Shown: positions 51,122-59,564, counted from the first letter of the stretch. The stretch: DNA of 64,000 nt from Rhodobacterales bacterium (GCA_021155205.1 JAJNPS010000009.1:62001-126000), one strand, 5' to 3'. The notes: generated from the letters alone by a model not told the origin. A program made the numbers and translations.

Positions 51122-52263
51122 GCCCCCGGCCCCCGCACATCGAACATGCCGACCCAGCCCAGTTCGGTGAACTCCGACTGATGCGCGTGGAACATGTACA
51201 ACCCGTCCTCGTGTTCGCCGAAGCTGAATTCGAGGATGCCGCGCTGCGCCTGGCACTGCATGATGATGTCGACGGTGCGCAGCGTCGGCGTCAGCGTGGT
51301 GCCGGTGTCGTAATAGTCGAAGAAATTGCCGTGCAGGTGAAACGAGTTGATCGGATCGAACTCGGTCACGTTCACCAGGTAGATGCGCACAGGCCGGGTC
51401 TTGTCGACCCGGATCGGCTGGTTCATGTAGACCTGCCCCACGGTATTGGCGGCGTAGACCTCGTTGGCGCCGTCAAAGTTGGTGTCAAAGGCGTTCATCA
51501 CCATCGCCATCTCTTGCCAGCCGAGATTTTCGGGGCTGCCCAGCACCCGCGAGGCGGCCACGGCGGCCAGCGCCGGGTCGGTCTGGCGCGTGGGGTCGGG
51601 GTCGATCACAAACAGGCCGTACATGCCCTTGTGGATATGCCGTTTCAGCGGCAGGGCGTGGCAATGGTAAAGGTGGCAGCCAAAGGGTCTGGCGTCGAAT
51701 TCATAGACGAACTCTTCGCCCGGGCCGATCAGCCCGGCGCCGGGGATGCCGTCCATCCGCGCCGCGTGGATGCCGTGGAAATGCATCGAATGGGGATGGG
51801 AGCCATAGTTGCGGAAGATGATCCTCAGCTTTTCCCCCTCTTTCGCGCGCAGGGCGGGGCCCGGGACGCGGTTGTTGTAGGTCCAGGCGGGAAAGAAGAT
51901 GCCGGGCGCGATCTCGATTTCCTTGTCGTAGGCCTCGACTTCAAAGGTGCGCTGGGTGCGGCCGTCGGGCAGGATCTCGGTCGTGCCGGTGTCCCAGTCG
52001 GTCAGCATCGCCGTCGGATCGAATCCGTTGCGGGCGTGATCCACCAGGCCCACGGTGGTCATGTTGCCATGCGCCATGCCGGGCATCGGGGCAGCAAAGG
52101 CGTCGGTCGGCATCGAGGCCATGTCATGCCCGGCCATCGGGACGGGTTTGGATTGCGAGCGCGCCGTACCCGCAACGATGGCGGCACCACCCGCGGCGGC
52201 AAGTCCGCCCACCAAAAGGGCACGGCGCGACGGATCGGGCGCGGGAGTTTGGTCGGCAGGCAT
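51118..52263 (-). CDS. Two-domain multicopper oxidase, Tat-exported
   Basis: A 381-residue cupredoxin protein. The N-terminus DPSRRALLVGGLAAAGGAA is a Tat signal. Domain 1 has HSMHFHGIHA and the type 1 copper set CHLYHCHALPLKRHIHKGMYG. Domain 2 has NSFHLHGNFF and DGLYMFHAHQSEF. Type 1 copper in domain 1 with two domains suggests a trimeric two-domain oxidase related to laccases and NirK. A Met/His-rich stretch follows the signal (AGHDMASMPTDAFAAPMPGMAHGNM). Paired with a ZIP importer and a divergent MntR-like regulator, so Mn(II), Cu(I) or Fe(II) oxidation is plausible. Confidence 0.87.
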   Translation of the reverse strand: MPADQTPAPDPSRRALLVGGLAAAGGAAIVAGTARSQSKPVPMAGHDMASMPTDAFAAPMPGMAHGNMTTVGLVDHARNGFDPTAMLTDWDTGTTEILPDGRTQRTFEVEAYDKEIEIAPGIFFPAWTYNNRVPGPALRAKEGEKLRIIFRNYGSHPHSMHFHGIHAARMDGIPGAGLIGPGEEFVYEFDARPFGCHLYHCHALPLKRHIHKGMYGLFVIDPDPTRQTDPALAAVAASRVLGSPENLGWQEMAMVMNAFDTNFDGANEVYAANTVGQVYMNQPIRVDKTRPVRIYLVNVTEFDPINSFHLHGNFFDYYDTGTTLTPTLRTVDIIMQCQAQRGILEFSFGEHEDGLYMFHAHQSEFTELGWVGMFDVRGPGA

Positions 52264-52306
52264 GGGATGGGATTCCTTGGCGGGCGGCTGAGATCGGGCG
52301 CATAAA

Positions 52307-52322
52307 GTTAGACTGTGCTAAC
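52307..52322. promoter_or_regulatory. Candidate MntR operator between oxidase and regulator genes
   Basis: GTTAG (52307-52311), six bases, CTAAC (52318-52322): a perfect dyad in the 110-base spacer between the divergent multicopper oxidase/ZIP unit and the MntR-like gene. Its size and position fit a DtxR/MntR-family operator controlling both directions. The assignment is inferred from symmetry and context. Confidence 0.55.
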
Positions 52323-52373
52323 AATCTGCTCTTGGCCTTTACCTGTCAACCCGCTTTGTGCCAAGCTGTGCCC

Positions 52374-52814
52374 ATGACGCAGCAGGTTCAGCCAGAGTTC
52401 GGCCGTCCTCACGATCCCCGTGCGGGGGCCTTTCAGGGCGTTCGCATCGCGCGTCGCAACGAAGTGGCCGAGGATTACGTCGAACTGATCGCGGAATTGA
52501 TCCACGTCCATGGCGAAGCCCGGCCAGTCGACATCGCGACGCGGATAGGGGTGACTGCCCCGACCGTCGCCAAGACACTGGATCGGCTTGCACGCGACGG
52601 GCTGATCACGCGCGAAAAATACCGTTCGGTCTTTCTGACGCAGGAAGGACGTACGCTGGCCGAGGAATGCCGCAACCGGCATGCGATCGTGCTGCGTTTC
52701 CTGCTGCGCCTCGGGCTGGATGCGGAAACGGCCGAACGCGATGCCGAAGGCATCGAACACCATGTCAGCGACCGCACGCTGGCCCTGTTCGCGGCTTTTG
52801 CCGACGCCGGATGA
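52374..52814 (+). CDS. MntR-like (DtxR family) metal-dependent regulator
   Basis: A 146-residue regulator. The winged-helix part is VDIATRIGVTAPTVAKTLDRLARDGLI, and the metal-binding dimerisation helices include EECRNRHAIVLRFLLRLGL and GIEHHVSDRTL, with His/Glu/Cys ligands typical of MntR. It lacks an SH3-like third domain. Divergent from the oxidase-ZIP unit, so it probably represses metal uptake when manganese or a related metal is sufficient. ATG at 52374 has only a weak ribosome site. Confidence 0.85.
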   Translation: MTQQVQPEFGRPHDPRAGAFQGVRIARRNEVAEDYVELIAELIHVHGEARPVDIATRIGVTAPTVAKTLDRLARDGLITREKYRSVFLTQEGRTLAEECRNRHAIVLRFLLRLGLDAETAERDAEGIEHHVSDRTLALFAAFADAG

Positions 52815-52829
52815 GCGTGCCGCCCGCCG

Positions 52830-53489
52830 TCAGGCCTGTTCCACCGCCGCCCGCACATCCGCCATCAGGCTGTCCAGGCTGACATTTTCCAGCCGCTTGC
52901 CGTTCAGGAAAAAGGTCGGGGTCTGGCGGATGTTCAAGGCTTCGACATCCGCGGTGTCCTGATTCATGATCGCGGTGATGCCGGGAAACAGCCGGTCGCT
53001 TTTCGCCTTGTCCAGATCCAGCCCGACTGCACCGGCAATCTGCCAGGCAACGTCCAGTTGCGGGGCGCCATCCTTGGCCCAGTCGGGCTGCTTTTCCAGA
53101 AGGGCGTTCATCACCTGTTCGAACTTGCCCTGCATCCGCGCTGTTTCCAGGATGCGGACGGCCTCGTCCGAGCCCTGATGGAACATGGTGTAGCGCATGA
53201 CGATGCGCACCTCGGTCGGGAACTGGCGCTTGATCTCCTGCAAGGCAGGATGAAAGGCGCGGCATGCCTCGCACGAGGGATCGAAGAATTCGACGATCGT
53301 GACCTTCGCATCGGCGGGGCCGAGAACCGGCGAGTTGGGGCGGATCAGCAACGCGGTGTCGACCGCAGGCGCGGTCGCGGCGGTCGCGGTGGCCTCGGCC
53401 TGACGGCGGCGCGACAGAACCAGCGCCCCGCCACCGAATGCGACGATTCCAAGGGCGGAAGCCCCAAGCAAAAGGGTGCGGCGGTTCAT
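52830..53489 (-). CDS. DsbA-family thiol-disulfide oxidoreductase
   Basis: A 219-residue periplasmic thioredoxin-like protein. A signal anchor (LLLGASALGIVAFGGGALVL) is followed by the active site CEAC (73-76) in DPSCEACRAFH and the cis-proline loop TPTFFLNG. It oxidises or isomerises cysteines in exported proteins. It overlaps the upstream dsbB (ATGA), giving an oxidase/recharging pair next to lspA and a metal-exporting ATPase. This is likely a dedicated accessory Dsb system rather than the housekeeping one. Confidence 0.9.
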   Translation of the reverse strand: MNRRTLLLGASALGIVAFGGGALVLSRRRQAEATATAATAPAVDTALLIRPNSPVLGPADAKVTIVEFFDPSCEACRAFHPALQEIKRQFPTEVRIVMRYTMFHQGSDEAVRILETARMQGKFEQVMNALLEKQPDWAKDGAPQLDVAWQIAGAVGLDLDKAKSDRLFPGITAIMNQDTADVEALNIRQTPTFFLNGKRLENVSLDSLMADVRAAVEQA

Positions 53490-53899
53490 GGGCGTTTTCC
53501 TTTCAGCAAGACGAGACAGAGGGTGATCGCGGCAAAAGCCGCCAGCGAAAGATAGGGGATCGGCAGACCAAGGATCAACTGTGCCTGATCGGTGCACGAC
53601 GGTCCGTCCTTGGTGCAGGGCGCGATGGCCTTTGGAATCCATCCTGCATACAGCCCGGAATGCCAGCCCGCGAGCACCACCCCCGCCAGCGCCAGCGGCA
53701 GGCCATAGACACGCGCCATGCCGTCGCCGCGCCAGAGCGACAGGCCCAGGATCACCACCAGCGGGAACATGGCGATGCGCTGGTACCAGCACAGCGTGCA
53801 GGGCATCTGTCCCAGCACCTCGCCGATGAAAAGTGCCCCCAGCGTCGCGGCCAGCGCGATCAGAAAGGCCAGGGTCAGCGTCAGGTCGTCGCGCGACAT
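53486..53899 (-). CDS. Disulfide bond formation protein DsbB (short form)
   Basis: A 137-residue membrane protein with four hydrophobic segments. The two periplasmic cysteine pairs are CTLCWYQR (first loop) and APCTKDGPSC (second loop), enough for quinone-linked reoxidation of DsbA. It is about 40 residues shorter than E. coli DsbB, mostly at the termini. It lies 10 bases downstream of lspA. Confidence 0.9.
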   Translation of the reverse strand: MSRDDLTLTLAFLIALAATLGALFIGEVLGQMPCTLCWYQRIAMFPLVVILGLSLWRGDGMARVYGLPLALAGVVLAGWHSGLYAGWIPKAIAPCTKDGPSCTDQAQLILGLPIPYLSLAAFAAITLCLVLLKGKRP

Positions 53900-53909
53900 G
53901 TGCGATGTA

Positions 53910-54395
53910 TCAGGGCTGGTCAACAGAAGGCTCCTTGCGGCGACGGGGCGGGACAGCGGCCGCGATGACCAGTCCCGCGCCCAGCGTGATCGCCATATCG
54001 GCGAGGTTGAAGGTGGGCCAGTGCAAGTTACGCCAATAAATGTCAAGGAAATCCGTCACGGCACCCTGTCGCAGCCGGTCGATGATGTTGCCGAGCGCGC
54101 CACCGACAATCAGCGCATAGCCCGCCCTTTCAAGGGGTCTCACCGCGCGAAACGCCATGATCGCAAAGACCAGCGTCAGCGTGCCGGTCAGGGCGGCCAT
54201 CAGCAGCGGTCGGCCCGCCATGGTGCCGGACAGCAGGCCGAAGCTGGAGCCTTCGTTGAACCCAAGGGCCAGGTTCAGGCCCGGAAACACCTCGACCGCC
54301 ACGCCGCGCGGCAAAAGTGTCAGCGCGGCCGCCTTGGTCAGTTGATCGGCCAGCAGGGCGACCGCGATCAGGACGACGATGCGCCCGGCGGTCAT
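53910..54395 (-). CDS. lspA: Lipoprotein signal peptidase LspA
   Basis: A 161-residue membrane aspartyl protease cleaving prolipoproteins after lipidation. Conserved segments: DQLTKAAAL, LNLALGFNEGSSFGLL, GGALGNIIDRLRQGAVTDFLD and FNLADMAITLG, containing the two catalytic Asp. ATG at 54395 is chosen; an in-frame ATG at 54446 would add 17 residues. lspA copies next to Cd/Zn exporting ATPases are common on metal-resistance elements, so this may be an accessory copy. Confidence 0.9.
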   Translation of the reverse strand: MTAGRIVVLIAVALLADQLTKAAALTLLPRGVAVEVFPGLNLALGFNEGSSFGLLSGTMAGRPLLMAALTGTLTLVFAIMAFRAVRPLERAGYALIVGGALGNIIDRLRQGAVTDFLDIYWRNLHWPTFNLADMAITLGAGLVIAAAVPPRRRKEPSVDQP

Positions 54396-54481
54396 CGCGG
54401 CGCCCGCGCGCCGACGCCGGGCCTGCGTGGCTGCGCGTCCCGACATTCCGGCGCTGCGCGTCTGCGCGCCGACGTCACGGG

Positions 54482-56869
54482 CTAGCCCTCGCGCTCGGGA
54501 TTGAACCGGAGGAGCCGCAGCGCGTTCAGTGTCACCAGCACGGTCGCTCCGGTATCGGCCAGGATCGCGATCCAGAGACCGGTCAGCCCCAGCACCGACG
54601 TCACCAGGAACACCGCCTTCAGCCCCAGCGCGATGGTCACGTTCTGCCGGATGTTGCCCATCGCCGCGCGCGACAGCCGGATCACGGCCGGGATGTCCGT
54701 CACCCGGTCGCGCAGGATCGCCGCATCGGCTGTTTCCAGCGCCACATCGGTGCCGGACCCCATCGCCACGCCGACATTGGCCTGCTTCAGTGCCGGTGCG
54801 TCGTTGATGCCGTCGCCGATCATCATCACGCCGCCCGTGTCGTGCATCGTGCGGATGAACTTCAGCTTGTCCTCGGGCATCATGTCGGCCTGGAACTCCA
54901 GGCCGAGGCCCCCCGCGATTGCGGCTGCGGTGCGCGGGTTGTCCCCGGTCAGCATGATCGGCGCCATGCCCATCGCCTTCAGCTGACGCATTGCTTCGGG
55001 GGCATCCGCACGGGGTTCGTCGCGCATCGCGATCAGGCCGAGCGGGGTCTTGTCGCGGAACACTGCGACGGCGGTCTTGCCCTCCTCCTCGAACACCGTC
55101 GCCTGGCGCAGGCCGATCCCGTCCAGCCCGCCGTTGTCCATCGCGTAGCGCGGCGAGGCGACCCAGGCGGGCGCATCGCCCACCGTGGCGATCACGCCCC
55201 TGCCCATCAGCGCCTTGGCATCCCTTGATGCCAGCGCCTCGACGCCTGCCTCTTTGGCCTTGTTCAGGATGGCAACCGCAAGAGGGTGGCTCGACCCGGT
55301 CTCGACACCCGCGGCAACGGCCAGCAGTTCCGCCTCGGTGGTGGTGCCGAAGGTGACGACATCGGTGACGCGCGGGCGTCCATGGGTCAGGGTGCCGGTC
55401 TTGTCAAAGGCGATGCGGCTGACCTTGGACGCGGCCTCGATCACGGCCCCCCCCTTCATCAGCATCCCGCGCCGCGCACCCGTCGACATGGCCGAGGCGA
55501 TCGAGGCGGGCACCGAGATGACCAGCGCGCAGGGGCAGCCGATCAAGAGAAGCGCGAGGCCCCGGTAGATCCAGATGTCCCACGGCTGAGCATAGGTCAG
55601 CGGCGGCACCAGGACGACCAGCGCCGCGACGGCGACGATGGCGGGCATGTACCAGCGGCTGAAGCGGTCGATGAAGCGTTCGGTCGGCGCGCGCGCCTCC
55701 TCGGCCTCTTCGACCAGCCGGATGATGCGGGCGATGGTGTTGTCCTCGGGGTCTTTGGTCACTTTCACGCGCAGTACGGCTTCGGTGTTGATCGACCCGG
55801 CAAACACGCTGTCGCCCGGTCCCTTGTTCACCGGCACGCTTTCGCCCGTCACCGGGCTGTCATCGACGCCGCTGTTGCCTTCGGTGATCTCGCCATCGGC
55901 CGGAATCCGGTCGCCGGGGCGGACCAGCACGGTCTGGCCCACGGTCAGGCTGGCGGCGGGTACTTCCCTGGTGGTGTCGCCGGTGACAAGCTGCGCGGTT
56001 TTCGGCACCAGATTGGCCAGCGCCCGGATCCCGTCCCGCGCCTTGCCGGCCGCCACGCCTTCCAGCACCTCGCCCACCGCGAAGAGAAAGACGACCAGCG
56101 CGGCTTCTTCCGCCGCGTCGATGAACAGGGCCCCGACCGCGGCGATCGTCAACAGGCCTTCGATGGTAAAGGGCTGCCCCATGCGCAGGGCTGCGAACGC
56201 GCGCTGCGCCGCAGGGGCGACAGCGATCAGGGTGGCGGCGGTGAACGCCCATCTGCCAAGTCCGGGCGTCAGGTATTCGATGATCGAGGCCACACCCACA
56301 ATCAGGCCGGTTAAGATCACCAGCCTGCCCTTTCCGGTCTGATACCACCGCTTGCCCCGGTCGGCGGGATCGTCATGCACATGGCCGGGGCTGCCATGCC
56401 CGCTGTCGTCGCGTTTCGCGGCTGCGGCTGCGGGGGGTTTCGGCCCGTGGCCATGGCCCTTGTGATCGTGGCCCGAATGGTCATGGCCATCGTGGTCATG
56501 ATCCTTGTGGTCCTGCCCGGAGTGATCGTGCCCGGAGTGATCGTGCCCGGAATGGTCATGCCCTGCATGTTCGTCGCCGTGCTCTGTGCGCGCGGCGTCG
56601 CCCGGCAGAACAAATTCCTTCCTTGCCCCGGCCGCGCGCGGGGTCAGGCCGTAACCCAGCGACTTGACGACCTTTTCCACCTTTTCGCGACTGGTCTTTG
56701 TTTCGTCCAGCGTCAGGCGCAGCCGTTCGGACATCAGCCCGATCTCGACGCCGCTGACCCCCGGAAGACGCGCCACCGCATCCTTGATCTTGTTTGCGCA
56801 AGAGCCGCAATCCATGCCCGAGACGGTCCAGTCGCAGGCGGCACCGATATCCGCGTCAATTTTGGTCAT
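54482..56869 (-). CDS. zntA: P1B-type heavy-metal ATPase (Zn/Cd/Pb exporter, ZntA/CadA type)
   Basis: A 795-residue transport ATPase. Order: HMA domain with CxxC at Cys21/Cys24 (MDCGSCANK), a His-rich linker (97-142), the transduction motif DDSPVTGESVPV, the CPC metal site (446-448), the phosphorylated Asp490 in DKTGT, SSHPLA, and GDGINDAPALKQANVG. CPC plus the HMA CxxC fits group 2 Zn/Cd/Pb exporters. It is divergent from a MerR regulator and uses the promoter at 56919-56949. lspA-dsbB-dsbA follow downstream on the same strand. Confidence 0.94.
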   Translation of the reverse strand: MTKIDADIGAACDWTVSGMDCGSCANKIKDAVARLPGVSGVEIGLMSERLRLTLDETKTSREKVEKVVKSLGYGLTPRAAGARKEFVLPGDAARTEHGDEHAGHDHSGHDHSGHDHSGQDHKDHDHDGHDHSGHDHKGHGHGPKPPAAAAAKRDDSGHGSPGHVHDDPADRGKRWYQTGKGRLVILTGLIVGVASIIEYLTPGLGRWAFTAATLIAVAPAAQRAFAALRMGQPFTIEGLLTIAAVGALFIDAAEEAALVVFLFAVGEVLEGVAAGKARDGIRALANLVPKTAQLVTGDTTREVPAASLTVGQTVLVRPGDRIPADGEITEGNSGVDDSPVTGESVPVNKGPGDSVFAGSINTEAVLRVKVTKDPEDNTIARIIRLVEEAEEARAPTERFIDRFSRWYMPAIVAVAALVVLVPPLTYAQPWDIWIYRGLALLLIGCPCALVISVPASIASAMSTGARRGMLMKGGAVIEAASKVSRIAFDKTGTLTHGRPRVTDVVTFGTTTEAELLAVAAGVETGSSHPLAVAILNKAKEAGVEALASRDAKALMGRGVIATVGDAPAWVASPRYAMDNGGLDGIGLRQATVFEEEGKTAVAVFRDKTPLGLIAMRDEPRADAPEAMRQLKAMGMAPIMLTGDNPRTAAAIAGGLGLEFQADMMPEDKLKFIRTMHDTGGVMMIGDGINDAPALKQANVGVAMGSGTDVALETADAAILRDRVTDIPAVIRLSRAAMGNIRQNVTIALGLKAVFLVTSVLGLTGLWIAILADTGATVLVTLNALRLLRFNPEREG
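56450..56580. repeat. Short tandem repeats encoding the His-rich linker
   Basis: Within the ATPase gene the plus strand shows 12-15-base units such as GTGATCGTGCCCGGA repeated in tandem with small changes, translated on the minus strand as HDHSG units. The tract gives about 18 histidines in 46 residues. It is likely to expand or contract by slippage. Confidence 0.75.
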
Positions 56870-56918
56870 TGGAATCCTTCGCGCCCCCGAAAGGGGCAGT
56901 TGTCTTCATCGAATCGGA

Positions 56919-56949
56919 TACCTAATGTCTCTAGCAACTATAGGTTCAA
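56919..56949 (-). promoter_or_regulatory. MerR/CadR-type promoter with 19-base spacer
   Basis: On the minus strand the -35 TTGAAC (56949-56944) and the -10 TAGGTA (56924-56919) are 19 bases apart, the overlong spacing that MerR-family activators correct. The dyad ACCTA (56920-56924) and TAGGT (56941-56945) lies between them. It drives the ATPase; the regulator gene starts 11 bases beyond on the other strand and would be auto-repressed. Confidence 0.85.
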
Positions 56950-56959
56950 GGAGAATGTG

Positions 56960-57397
56960 ATGCTGACCATCGGAAAGCTTGGCACCTCGACCGGCGTGAA
57001 GGTTCCGACCATCCGCTATTACGAACAGATCGGCCTTCTGCCAGAGGCCGAACGCAGCGCCGGGAACCAGCGGCTTTACAGCCGCAAGGCATTGGAGCGG
57101 CTGGCCTTCATCCGCCATGCGCGCGATCTGGGCTTCACGCTGGAGGCGATCCGCGACCTTCTGAGCCTGTCGGACAGCCCTGACCAGCCCTGCGCCGCCG
57201 CCGACGCCATCGCGCGCGCACAACTTCTTGAGGTCGAAAGCAGGCTGGCGCGGCTGACCGCGCTGAAGGCCGAACTGGAGCGCATGGTGGAACAATGCGC
57301 AGGCGGATCGATCGCAGATTGCCGGGTGATCGAGGTGCTGGGGGATCATTCGCTCTGCGGGTCGGACCACCGCCATGCCGAGTTGATCCAGGCCTGA
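56960..57397 (+). CDS. MerR-family metal-responsive regulator, CadR/ZntR type
   Basis: A 145-residue MerR regulator. The HTH is GKLGTSTGVKVPTIRYYEQIGLL, followed by a long dimerisation helix. Cysteines at 78, 113, 121 and 133 lie where ZntR (79, 114, 115, 124) and CadR (77, 112, 119) have metal ligands; His residues follow in CGSDHRH. ATG at 56960 follows AAGGAGAA. It should sense Zn, Cd or Pb and activate the divergent ATPase. Confidence 0.9.
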   Translation: MLTIGKLGTSTGVKVPTIRYYEQIGLLPEAERSAGNQRLYSRKALERLAFIRHARDLGFTLEAIRDLLSLSDSPDQPCAAADAIARAQLLEVESRLARLTALKAELERMVEQCAGGSIADCRVIEVLGDHSLCGSDHRHAELIQA

Positions 57398-57464
57398 CCC
57401 GCCTCGATGTCTGCACCATGCCCCGGCCGGTGTTGCGGGCTTGTCGGCGAAAGACCTGCCCGGA

Positions 57465-58352
57465 CTACAAGACGACGATGCCGGTGTGCTTCACCTTGTT
57501 TTCCGGTTCGACATGGATCGTCACCACGCAATCGGGAACGCGCGCCTTCAGCGCAGCCTCGATCCTGTCACACAGATCATGCGCGGCGACGACGGTCATG
57601 TTGCCGTGTACGACCAGATGAAACTCGATGAAGTTGGCCGTCCCGGCATGGCGTGTCCGCAGATCATGTGCCTCGAGCGCCTCGCGCGCATGGGCCGAGA
57701 TGATCTCGCGCACGGCGGCCAGCGTCGACTCAGGCAGAGACTCGTCCATCAGACCGCTCATCGAGTCGCGAAGAAGCTTCCAGCCGGACCACAGGATGTT
57801 GACTGCCACAAGCGCCGCAAGCACTGCGTCCATCTGTGCCACGCCACTGATCACCGTCGCCAACACACCCAGGATCACCGCGACTGACGAGATCACGTCC
57901 GAAAGCAGATGCTTGCCGTCGGCGACGAGGGCGGGCGACCGCAAACGGCGTCCCTGCACGATCAGCACCCGACACCATGCGGCATTCACCACCGCCGCGC
58001 CGCCATTGATCAGCAGCCCCTCCATCGGCGCGTCGATAGGGCGCGGGTCGAGAAAGCCGTAATATGCTGCCCGAAAGATCAGCAGCGCGGCGACGACGAT
58101 CATCACCCCCTCCAGAATGGCGCTCAAGAGTTCGGCCTTGTGATGGCCGTAGGGATGACCCGCATCGGCAGGTCGCGCGGCAATACGGATCGCGACCAGC
58201 GCGGCGACGGCGGTGACAACGTTCACCGTGCTTTCCAGCGCATCCGACAACAGTGCAAGCGACCCGGTCAACCACCAAGCCAACGTTTTCAGGCCGAGGA
58301 CCACGATCCCGACAAAGATGCTGCCCACGGCAAGTTTCTGGACTCTCGACAT
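57465..58352 (-). CDS. Cation diffusion facilitator (CDF) metal exporter
   Basis: A 295-residue CDF protein with six membrane spans. Metal site A residues are in LLSDALESTVNVV and DGKHLLSDVISS, and the conserved HPYGHHKAELLSAILEG loop follows span II. The cytoplasmic C-terminal domain (VREIISAHAREALEAHD; HLVVHGNMTVVAAHDLCDRIE) is of the ferredoxin-like type. The first aspartate position reads DALE rather than DxxxD, so the metal preference is uncertain. ATG at 58352 has AAGGAG 9 bases upstream. A stop at 57465 faces the MerR gene. Confidence 0.88.
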   Translation of the reverse strand: MSRVQKLAVGSIFVGIVVLGLKTLAWWLTGSLALLSDALESTVNVVTAVAALVAIRIAARPADAGHPYGHHKAELLSAILEGVMIVVAALLIFRAAYYGFLDPRPIDAPMEGLLINGGAAVVNAAWCRVLIVQGRRLRSPALVADGKHLLSDVISSVAVILGVLATVISGVAQMDAVLAALVAVNILWSGWKLLRDSMSGLMDESLPESTLAAVREIISAHAREALEAHDLRTRHAGTANFIEFHLVVHGNMTVVAAHDLCDRIEAALKARVPDCVVTIHVEPENKVKHTGIVVL

Positions 58353-58799
58353 GTCGCGTGGCTCCTTGGCGCGCAGCGGGCTGGTAGCAGCTAGTTTCAT
58401 GCTATTCAACCGAAGGTGTCGGACTGACGTTCCCCGCAGACCGGGTCCGGCGCGCAACAGACCACCGGAAGTCGCGCCGCCTGGATCTTCGTTGTCAGAG
58501 CCGGTCCGACAAAAGCGGGCCACGCTGCTGGCGTCCATCAGGCACCAGACAAGGAATCAATTGGCTGGCGGGCGCTCTTGTCACTGGCGGACAGGTGATG
58601 CGAAACCAGCCGGGACACTGGAGCCCATGTCTTGCCTTGGGCTGCCGTCTCGGGTCGCGCCGGGACGAGGCAATTCGGCAGGCCTTCACGTCGCGAGATA
58701 TTGCAGGCAGCGACAGATAAAATGCTGGTGCCTCTTTATCGCGGCGCATGATAATCCGCAGTCATCCGGGCGGCGCACAGGCGGCCAGACGGATAAGCC
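58353..58799. other. 447-base gap upstream of the CDF gene, with a candidate operator
   Basis: No convincing gene is visible on either strand; an 84-codon minus-strand frame (58495-58749) has no family features. At 58385-58404 a perfect dyad TAGCA-N10-TGCTA is present, and TTGAAT (minus strand, 58409-58404) could be the -35 of the CDF promoter. The arrangement resembles MerR-controlled promoters, so the CadR-like protein may act here too. The ynfA promoter should lie at the right end. Confidence 0.45.
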
Positions 58800-59132
58800 A
58801 TGGTGTCCGCGACCCTTGCGATTTTTGCCGCCGCCGCCTTCGCCGAGATTGCGGGCTGCTTTGCGGTCTGGGCCTGGATGCGGCAGGGGGCGAGTGCGTT
58901 GTGGCTGTTGCCGGGCCTTGCCAGCCTTGCGGTCTTTGCCTGGCTGCTGACCCTTGCGCCGTCCGACTATGCGGGCCGCGCCTATGCCGCCTATGGCGGG
59001 GTCTATGTTGCGGCCTCGCTGGTCTGGCTTTGGGCCGTCGAGGGGCGCAGGCCGGACGCCTGGGATCTGACCGGGGCCATGGTCGTGCTTGCCGGAGCGG
59101 CGATCATCCTCTGGGCGCCAAGGGCTACGTGA
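58800..59132 (+). CDS. YnfA family (UPF0060) small membrane protein
   Basis: A 110-residue four-span membrane protein of the small multidrug resistance-like YnfA family. It opens with ATLAIFAAAAFAEIAGCFAVW, carrying the conserved Glu, and contains AYAAYGGVYVAASLVWLWAVEG, and ends in the typical IILWAPR. Transport of toxic cations is suspected for the family but not established. It converges with the YqaA-like gene, 3 bases away. Confidence 0.88.
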   Translation: MVSATLAIFAAAAFAEIAGCFAVWAWMRQGASALWLLPGLASLAVFAWLLTLAPSDYAGRAYAAYGGVYVAASLVWLWAVEGRRPDAWDLTGAMVVLAGAAIILWAPRAT

Positions 59133-59135
59133 CCT

Positions 59136-59564
59136 TCACGCCACGCGCAACGTAACCCAGGCCAGCACGATGTAGCGCCCGGCCTTGGCCAGCGTGACGA
59201 CCAGCACCACCCGCCAGAAGGGTTCGCGCATCAGCCCGGCGACCAGCACCAGCGGATCGCCGATGATCGGCAGCCACGACCCGAACAGCGTCCACCAGCC
59301 GCGCCGCAGATACCAGCGTTGCGCGCGCGCCAGTTGATCCGGCGACACCGGCAGCCAGCGCAGGGGCATGCGGTCCTGCAGCAACCAGCCGATGGCCCAG
59401 TTGACCAGCGAGCCCAGCACATTCCCGGTGGTCGCCACCACCAGCAACAGCCAGACCGGGTTGGTTTCGGCCAGGATCATGCCGACCAGCACCGCCTCGG
59501 ACTGGGCAGGGATCAGGGTCGCCGCCGCGAAGGCCGCCAGAAACAGCGCCGCCAGCGTCCACAT
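59136..59564 (-). CDS. YqaA/DedA-like (VTT domain) membrane protein
   Basis: A 142-residue inner membrane protein resembling YqaA: LFLAAFAAATLIPAQSEAVLVG at the N-terminus, GNVLGSLVNWAIGWLL, and the re-entrant segment GSWLPIIGDPLVLVAGLM. VTT proteins are implicated in lipid flipping and pH/metal tolerance. It lies 2 bases downstream of the MFS gene on the same strand. Confidence 0.85.
   Translation of the reverse strand: MWTLAALFLAAFAAATLIPAQSEAVLVGMILAETNPVWLLLVVATTGNVLGSLVNWAIGWLLQDRMPLRWLPVSPDQLARAQRWYLRRGWWTLFGSWLPIIGDPLVLVAGLMREPFWRVVLVVTLAKAGRYIVLAWVTLRVA

Noticed and set aside
56375..56959. N-terminal extension of the MerR regulator frame through the ATPase start
   Set aside because: It would run over the divergent promoter and the His-repeat tract; the HTH begins at the ATG at 56960 with its own ribosome site.
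58495..58749. 84-codon minus-strand frame upstream of the CDF gene
   Set aside because: No ribosome site, no hydrophobic or domain pattern, and Cys/Pro/Arg-rich composition as expected from chance.
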